Of a stretch of DNA of 64,000 nucleotides, positions 49,501-64,000 are shown in pieces; the stretch's first letter is position 1; every line of letters starts with the position of its first letter. The position numbers were made by a program, and so were the translations under genes. The notes beneath the pieces were generated by a model. That model saw only the letters and a program-made list of their open reading frames with translations, was not told where the DNA came from and did no database searches. The stretch is from Hypomesus transpacificus. Taxonomy: Eukaryota; Chordata; Actinopteri; Osmeriformes; Osmeridae. Where the stretch lies: NCBI RefSeq assembly GCF_021917145.1, contig NC_061064.1, positions 388,785 through 452,784 on the forward strand, written 5' to 3'.

Positions 49501-50748
49501 GCAGTCCGACACCGTGCTGTTGGAGGAGGACGTGTTGGTGGTGGAGGCCGTGGACAGACACCCTCCCAGGGTTCTCAAACCCATGGCTGCTGCGCTCCGG
49601 CTCACCCCTCCAGCCTGGTGGGCGCAGGATAAGGAGGAAGACGGACTCCCCCCGCCCGCCTGGCAGCCCGTGGAGTGTCCTCTGGCCCCTCGGCAGCGAA
49701 CCAGCTTCCAGCAGCCACAGCTGAAGGGGCGGGAGAAGTCTATGGTACAGGTGTGGTCGGGGCTGGGGAAGCCACCACCATGGGAGGAGCAGGGGGAGAG
49801 GGGCAGGCCGTGAAGGAAGTGAGGCCTGGAATCCCGGTTCCTGGAGGGTCGGGACTGGTGGAGCTGCTGGAAGGAGGCAGGGGGGAGGGTGGGGCGGGGT
49901 GGAGGGGATGAGGGGTAGTGGGCGTTCACGACGGAGGCATGGGGTACGGGGACGGACGCCTGGTGGCGGGGGAGGCTGTGAGGGTTGGAGGGTTGATGGA
50001 CGGGTCCCAGTTTGGAGTTCTCTTTGTCACCCGTGGACGGCACCTTCCGATCACCTCGGGGAGAGAGCGTGGCGTTGACGGAGGGAGATCTGAGCGGCTC
50101 CTTCCCTCTCCTGGACGTCTGTCTCTGGGCAGGGACAAACTCCAGGACCCCTCCGGGGCTCACAGCTAGGTGGTTCTGGGGGTGGCTTCCTCTGGCGTTT
50201 CTACTCTGCTTCGGTGCGTTGTTCCGGCACTGTTGCACCACGACGTCCGGCTTCCCTGGCGAAGCCCCGGTCTTCCTCTCCGCGGATACCTGATCCAAGC
50301 GTAACGACACCCGTTTCCCACGGTTACCCTTCACACTCCCACCGCGGCTTAACGAGTTGCTACGGCCTGCCTCTTTTGTGCCTTTGTCTACGGACACCCG
50401 GATGTCGATGGTGTGTGTGTGTTGTCTAGGCCCGAGAGTCACTGTTCCGTTGCTATGACAGTGGCTAGGGTTGTAGTTGACGCCTTCCGTGAGGACGGCC
50501 CTGTCGCCCTTGGCAACCTGGAGACGGGATGATCTGCGCTTGCATACCAGAGAGTGGGAGTTCGAGGAGGGCGGATGGGGACAGGACGAAGGAGGGTGGG
50601 GTTGGAGAGGGCGGGCGAGATGTCCGTTTGTGGTGGCCGATAAGTGAGAGTGGGACTGTGGGGTGGTCTGAGGGGAACCTGCACATAGAGCCAAGCTTTT
50701 AGGGCGCTGAAAAACCACTATGCGCTCGTCAAGAGGGAGAGGAGGCAT
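46587..50748 (-). CDS. DUSP10-like MAP-kinase phosphatase with long N-terminus (3 coding exons, 906 aa)
   Basis: This is a dual-specificity phosphatase resembling DUSP10/MKP-5, which dephosphorylates JNK and p38. Exons in transcript order: 48600-50748, 47450-47755 and 46587-46852; phases join. The N-terminus [13 protein letters not shown] matches the DUSP10 start (MPPSPLDDR). A Ser/Pro/Arg-rich region of about 550 aa follows, far longer than in DUSP10 (482 aa in total). Then comes the remnant rhodanese-like domain: [27 protein letters not shown] and the basic RRRLQQGK (putative MAPK docking). The catalytic domain is intact: [35 protein letters not shown], the general acid Asp in [17 protein letters not shown] (about residue 801), and [12 protein letters not shown] with Cys about 832 and Arg. 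It ends [18 protein letters not shown] 5' UTR intron is implied by cccag directly before the ATG. Confidence 0.9.
46853..47160 (+). repeat. Polypurine (GGA/GAG) tandem repeat against the DUSP10-like exon 3 acceptor
   Basis: About 300 bases of almost pure purine on the plus strand contain roughly 84-bp higher-order units (gaagagaaggagtaggagag recurs near 46911, 46992 and 47077). On the gene's sense strand it is a pyrimidine tract ending at the cctcag acceptor. Long Ser/Pro/Leu open frames across it are low-complexity artefacts. Confidence 0.9.
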
Positions 50749-53700
50749 CTGGGTCTACACGAAGCTGTGTGTTGAAGAAGAGGGAGAAAGGGGGGGGGGG
50801 ACAGAGAAAGAGAGAGAGAGTGGGAAGGAGAGAGGAAGGAGGGAGATCGAGGGAATAAAAGAACAACAAATGTGACTATATAGTTTCCTTTTTGTAGTTA
50901 TTACTATAAATTATCTTAGAAAACAACACAGAACAAAATACCTTGAACTTATGAAACATACTATCCCGCACATACCTCATACAAGATAGTGGCACATACA
51001 TGTAATATAAAATGACTTCCAAGAATTTGAGACTGCACTGTACATATAACAGTACAACACATTTCAATAATGAATGCTTAGAAGAATATGAGATGCATAT
51101 TTCTCTGTAAGCCATCCGTAAAATGCCTTCAAACCACACAGCACAAAAAAAAAAGGATCACCAATCAAAACCAAAGCAGCATAATAGCAGGCTATTTGGT
51201 TTTGTCACTTTTAACAGGCCAGTCATGCCTCTTTTTCTCAACAATTTGTTGAATCGTAAAGCAAATCCGTAATTCTACCTCTGACTGGCTAAAAGACTGA
51301 GTGTATAGCTAGGCCAGTAGCCCTACTGGAGCGATAGCTGCAACAGCCAGAGGCACAACACCCCATCGATGTACGTAGCCTATAAATAAGCACTTCATCA
51401 TAAAATACTTGCTAAATACTGAAGGAGAGGTCGTTGCGGGTGAATCATTAGCATCATTAAATGAATGCATTACTTAGTTGTGGCGTTAATCCTGTCAGGT
51501 CTGTCTTGACAACAGAGGTTGTGATATATGGTATTTATCTTTGATTAAGGCGTAGTATGGAGAATTCAACCTTAAATATAACGCAGGCTTAGTGGCGTCA
51601 GCCTCTTCGTATAAGAGAGGTCCTTCTTGGACAATGCAGCAGAAGAAAGAAACTGGGGCTGGAAGGGTGAGAAAGAGAGAGATGGCAGAGCACAGGGACA
51701 GGATGGGACGTGACAGGGCAGACCAACGACTAAAGGGAGGAGGAAACTAGTCACGGTGCGCCAGGAACATATTCACTCCCACGCAAAAACACATAGTGAT
51801 CCATAGACAAAACACACCATGCTCGTATTCTTTCACATGCATACATCCACGCACTGGTGATGGTCTTCTCATCTTATCCTTTTGCAGCCTTGCCTTTGTA
51901 GCCTGTGGTGAGGGTGGGGGGTGGGGGTGAGGATGGGGGTGGGGTGGGGGTGAGGATGGGGGGTGGGTAACATTGACCCAGTTTTGTCAACATGGAAGTC
52001 AACATCACTCCAGTCACTTTCCCCTCACACAATGTTAACACCTCATCAGTATTTAAATTAACATAGGTTTTTTTCCAAAGTATTAATTCAATCAGCACCA
52101 GCTATCATCAATCAGTACGGCACGAAAACAGAATAACAGTCAAGCAATTGATGCCTCGTGAAATCATCATCCTTGTTGGTGATCACATCTATATTATTAC
52201 CATAGGTCTTCTGTTTGAGGTCAGTCCTAGTGGTTTTAGAAATTAAGTAATCAGTCTTTTTAAACAAACCTTAAAAAGCCTTCATATGGTTTCACTCCCT
52301 GAAGCTGTTGTGCATGTTGCTGCAATTGTTCGTTATGATCTTAGAGTAAGGAAGAAATGCACACATGCTCCAAACTGTTGTTTCACACTGGGCCCAGGAG
52401 CCAGTGGTGTAAGCTACTGAGGCCTTCTGATACTGTTGTGGAAGACTGTGTGTATTTGTAAGGCCTGTTAGTGTGGGATCTTTGAAACAGCACCCTCCTG
52501 AAATATATTGGCAATCCTGCTTGAAGCCTTTAATCGGCTGTGTCCTGCTGTGATGTCTACGTATAATAGTGCCTATTGATTAGGATTTTAAAGCTTTTTT
52601 TAAATATTGGATAATGCTGTGTTGATTACACAGGTCGGCCTACCTGTAATACCGTTCACCTCGGTTGCTATGGACAGTTAATGGACTTCTCCTCCTGAAA
52701 GGAAAACATTATTGGACACGGGTGGAAAAAATATATATTGTAGTACCCTGGCTGCTTAACGGGGGCCCATAAGTTAAATTACGTGGAATCGGAGTGAAAT
52801 TATTTCTCGCATCGTCTCACATCATTACGCGTAGGAACCCTCTCTGTCTCTGTGAGTAACTAGCAGCGAGTAAGAAGCAGTCTATTCTCATCTCAATGAG
52901 TGACGTTTCACGGTTATCCTTTGTTCCTGTTCCTGCTTTAAAATTAGGCTGGGTTTATGCTAATGTGGTCATAATAACGGTAATTTCAACAGTATGCATA
53001 TCGGACAATCTCTCTGAATTACATGTTGACATATAATAAATCATGGCCCATGTATAAAAATAAATAAATACAGAACCTAATGTTAAACTATGGCCTTCAA
53101 AGGCCGTGGCCTCATTCAGGCTCCTGCAGATTACTGTCTAGTTTAGTTATGTGTGTTCAATAAACCAGCATATCACTTTCACTACACGTTTTGCCCCAAT
53201 AAATAATAAATAATATTTTAGCACAGTCGGCAGAGCTCATGATACCGTCCCCTGTCAGGATAATTAATTAGTAATGGAATTGCATTCAATCTCTCTTGAT
53301 TCATTATTGTATATATAAACGCAAATATATATAAATAATTAAGCAAGCCCAAGCCACTGTAGGCTCGAGCCGAATTCGTGTTCCTCGTTTTAACGCATTT
53401 ATGCACTGCAAAATATGTAATTTATGAGTAGGATACGTATCCTTGTGCTACCTTGTCATGTGGCATCGAAAGCTCAATCAAAACGCTCACTCGGCTAATT
53501 TCAGACGAAGAAGTGTATTCGTTTTAAGTGAAACTGGCTTTGGTCTGTGGATTAAAAACTTGCTATACTTACGTTAAGAATGGCAATTCCGTTTTATGTT
53601 CATGCTCTTAGTGTAGTCTACGAATCCTCATATCGAAAGGCTTCCAAATTCTCTGAAGTGGTCCATACATTTGTTTAGCACTTCCGTCTGTGCAAAAGAA

Positions 53701-54145
53701 AGAAAAAGCTTGAAATGCATTTTAAAAATATATCATACTGCCAATGTTCTGTATAAAAAAACCTCTACACTCCATATAAAAGTCGCATAGGCTACCAACG
53801 TCCGTGCTTATGAATGTGCCTGCGCGCTCAGATGCGCGTGTGGAGACAGTGGGTCTGGTCTCTACAGCGGATGACATCATACTAGACCAATGGTAGGCAG
53901 AATGAGACAAGGCACCCAGCAAATTATTCTTGGTTTTAAGCACGTGTGGTATGGGCTGCTCTTGCGTTATAGGGGACCGTTGAGGCTGTTGGGAAATGAT
54001 CCAAATGATAGGGGTTTTATTAGCTCGGGTTATATTAACAGTGTTTTTAAAAAGCCACACATGTATAACAGCCAATTTCTCACAATAAGTCTCAATTAAT
54101 ACATGCAGGAACTCAAATGTGTCATCCCTGCACACAAAGCGTAAT

Positions 54146-54212
54146 GAAAGAGAGAGCGCGAGAGAAGGAGAGAGGGAGAGAAAGATGGAGAGAGAGAGAG
54201 CGAGAGAGAGAG

Positions 54213-54306
<94 letters not shown>
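54146..54306 (+). repeat. (GA)n microsatellite
   Basis: Nearly pure GA dinucleotides over about 110 bases (54190-54300), flanked by imperfect GA-rich sequence. Confidence 0.97.
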
Positions 54307-55239
54307 GCTACTCTAATGGAACCGGACAAGTTAAGTCAGCACATTGATGCAATGCCTACAGTGACAGAGCCTGAGTTGAGTTGTCTGTTTTGTGCGCTCC
54401 ATACAAAGTCACAAGACACTGTCAATTGTATGGTGCAGTAGATCCTATTGTACGCATGCTTACACCAAGGAGTGAGAGCAAACTAAAGGTGGAAGGATAG
54501 ATCAACATTTTTGGTACAAAATGTAGAAGATAGGAAACACTATTTGCGACAAAACTTAAAGGAGGTATAATGCACCACTAAGGCCTTATCATCGTGACAA
54601 AATGGCACAATAGAACTAGTAACAGAAAACGTGTCCTCTTGTGTGTCTAGATTTGTGTTTTACTGTTTCGAGATTAGAGATCATTTGAGACTGCCACTGC
54701 CACAGCAATTCGTAAACCATTTGTTAGTACAAGGACAGGGAGAAAATCAAAGGGCACTGCAGATCGTTTTCAACAAAGCCCAGAAGAGGGCAGCACGAGT
54801 CTATGTATGGAGCACCCCACTATGACAGTCACATTTAAATGACTGGTAAATGTGTTTAAATAGGCTTCCAATGTGGTGCGAACCGCACCGTGGTGGTACT
54901 TTTTGTAGAATGTAAGTGCTACCTACTCAGACCAAAACAGCCATGTACAACTCAAAGCAAAGGTGTTGCAGATAGACGACTCTCACATCCATCTTGCTTC
55001 AACCCATCCATTACGTTAGACCTCTGCAATAAGTGCAGGGCTGCAACGCAGCGTAAGCGCCCGCCGCCTAGCAAGAGAGATTCGGCAATCCAAACATGAT
55101 TTCTGTTGCGCTTATGGTAAAGACAACGTTGTGCTGACTTGGAAATCACTACAACATTACGCTAAACCAGCAAGTTGTCTGGTAGCTCAATCGAAGTTAG
55201 GCAGGCGAGGCAGGAAGAATACACAGCTGTAACGACGTC

Positions 55240-55640
55240 GTTGTGGTGGTGTTAAGCTAGCTCGAGTGTCGTTTAGCAGACAAGTCAAGGCGGACGGATC
55301 CCTGTCCCTACCCTGGTGTAGACTAGTGCGGGACAACTTGACAGATGGTGGCTAGCTAGTAGCTAGCTTGCTAGCTAGTCGTTTCTGTGGTTATCTGTGG
55401 ATTTGGCAACTTAAAGTTTGCTAGGTGGCTGTATATATTATATAATTGAACGTTAATGTTGTTAGCGAGTTGTACATTTCATCCGTGTAGCTAGCTAGCT
55501 AACTAGCTAGCTAGTTACTTCTTGACTCAGACTACTCTAGTTATCGACTCCACTCAGGAGTAGCTAGCTAGCTAACTTTTGTGCCCATAAAGATAGCTAG
55601 CTAGCTAGTCGTCAGCTAACTAGTTGAGGTTGAGGCAGAC
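55240..55640. repeat. TAGC-rich block upstream of MARK2 exon 1
   Basis: Many overlapping gctagctag, agctagctaact and ctagctagtcg words occur, several of them self-complementary. The block stops shortly before the MARK2 ATG and resumes weakly in intron 1 (55830-56120). Confidence 0.7.
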
Positions 55641-55757
55641 AGAAAATAGTCCATGTTAATTTCAATTCCTCACAAGATTTAGACGGCGAAGGCAAATGTC
55701 GTTTAGTTGGATTTAAAATCATTCTGTCAGCGAAGATCGTGTCTCCTAAATCCTAAA

Positions 55758-64000
<8,243 letters not shown>

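Larger units (their letters stand above)
50749..55757. other. DUSP10-like / MARK2 divergent intergenic region
   Basis: No coding exon is recognised. The DUSP10-like 5' UTR exons and promoter should lie in the left part; the sequence before its ATG (50749-50830) is polypurine. A G-rich GGGTGGGG tract is at 51909-51968. A long (GA)n microsatellite is at about 54146-54306. The MARK2-proximal 55240-55640 is full of gctagcta-type words and probably contains the MARK2 promoter and 5' UTR. Confidence 0.45.

Noticed and set aside
49185-49813. Long plus-strand open frames opposite the DUSP10-like exon
   Set aside because: They are antisense shadows of a GC-rich coding exon, with no recognisable domains.
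54117-54347. Arg/Glu-alternating open frames
   Set aside because: They are translation of the (GA)n microsatellite.

Overview
The window is nuclear DNA of a ray-finned fish (teleost). The genes have vertebrate exon-intron structure with compact introns, strong GT-AG splice sites and clear human orthologues. The non-coding DNA carries fish-type tRNA-derived SINEs, long (CT)n/(GT)n microsatellites and a decayed non-LTR retrotransposon. The species cannot be named from the sequence.

Layout, left to right. The last coding exon of ESRRA (+) ends at 1107 and PRDX5 (+, 6 exons) runs 4664-7598. NXF1 (-, 21 exons) runs 9057-19287 and BSCL2/seipin (-, 10 exons) 20939-24279. GNG3 (+, 2 coding exons) is at 27350-27840, BANF1 (-, 2 coding exons) at 29655-30143 and SART1 (-, 20 exons) at 31195-37196. 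An intronless B3GNT2-like glycosyltransferase (-) is at 38229-39584 and a DUSP10-like MAP-kinase phosphatase (-, 3 coding exons) at 46587-50748. The first six coding exons of MARK2 (+) start at 55758 and the gene runs off the right edge. All exons were placed by reading frame, phase and splice-site continuity.

Most of these genes map to human 11q12-q13 (ESRRA, PRDX5, NXF1, BSCL2, GNG3, BANF1, SART1, MARK2), so the block is a compact version of that region. They do not form one pathway. They cover nuclear-receptor signalling (ESRRA), peroxide removal (PRDX5), mRNA export (NXF1), tri-snRNP splicing (SART1), chromatin/nuclear envelope (BANF1), lipid droplets (BSCL2), G-protein signalling (GNG3), glycan extension (B3GNT2-like), MAPK shut-off (DUSP10-like) and polarity kinase (MARK2).

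The most notable signals are these. (1) An RNA motif resembling the constitutive transport element (CTE) lies in NXF1 intron 10, sense strand. (2) A 1.77-kb giant fold-back element fills NXF1 intron 2. (3) A DUSP10-like gene linked to MARK2 and ESRRA looks like a 2R ohnologue of DUSP10, with an eroded rhodanese-like domain and a very long N-terminus. (4) The 3' splice site of the last ESRRA exon is triplicated. (5) Several genome-wide-type patterns recur: SINE tails against 5' splice sites, microsatellites against 3' splice sites, and TAGC-type words clustered around housekeeping-gene starts.
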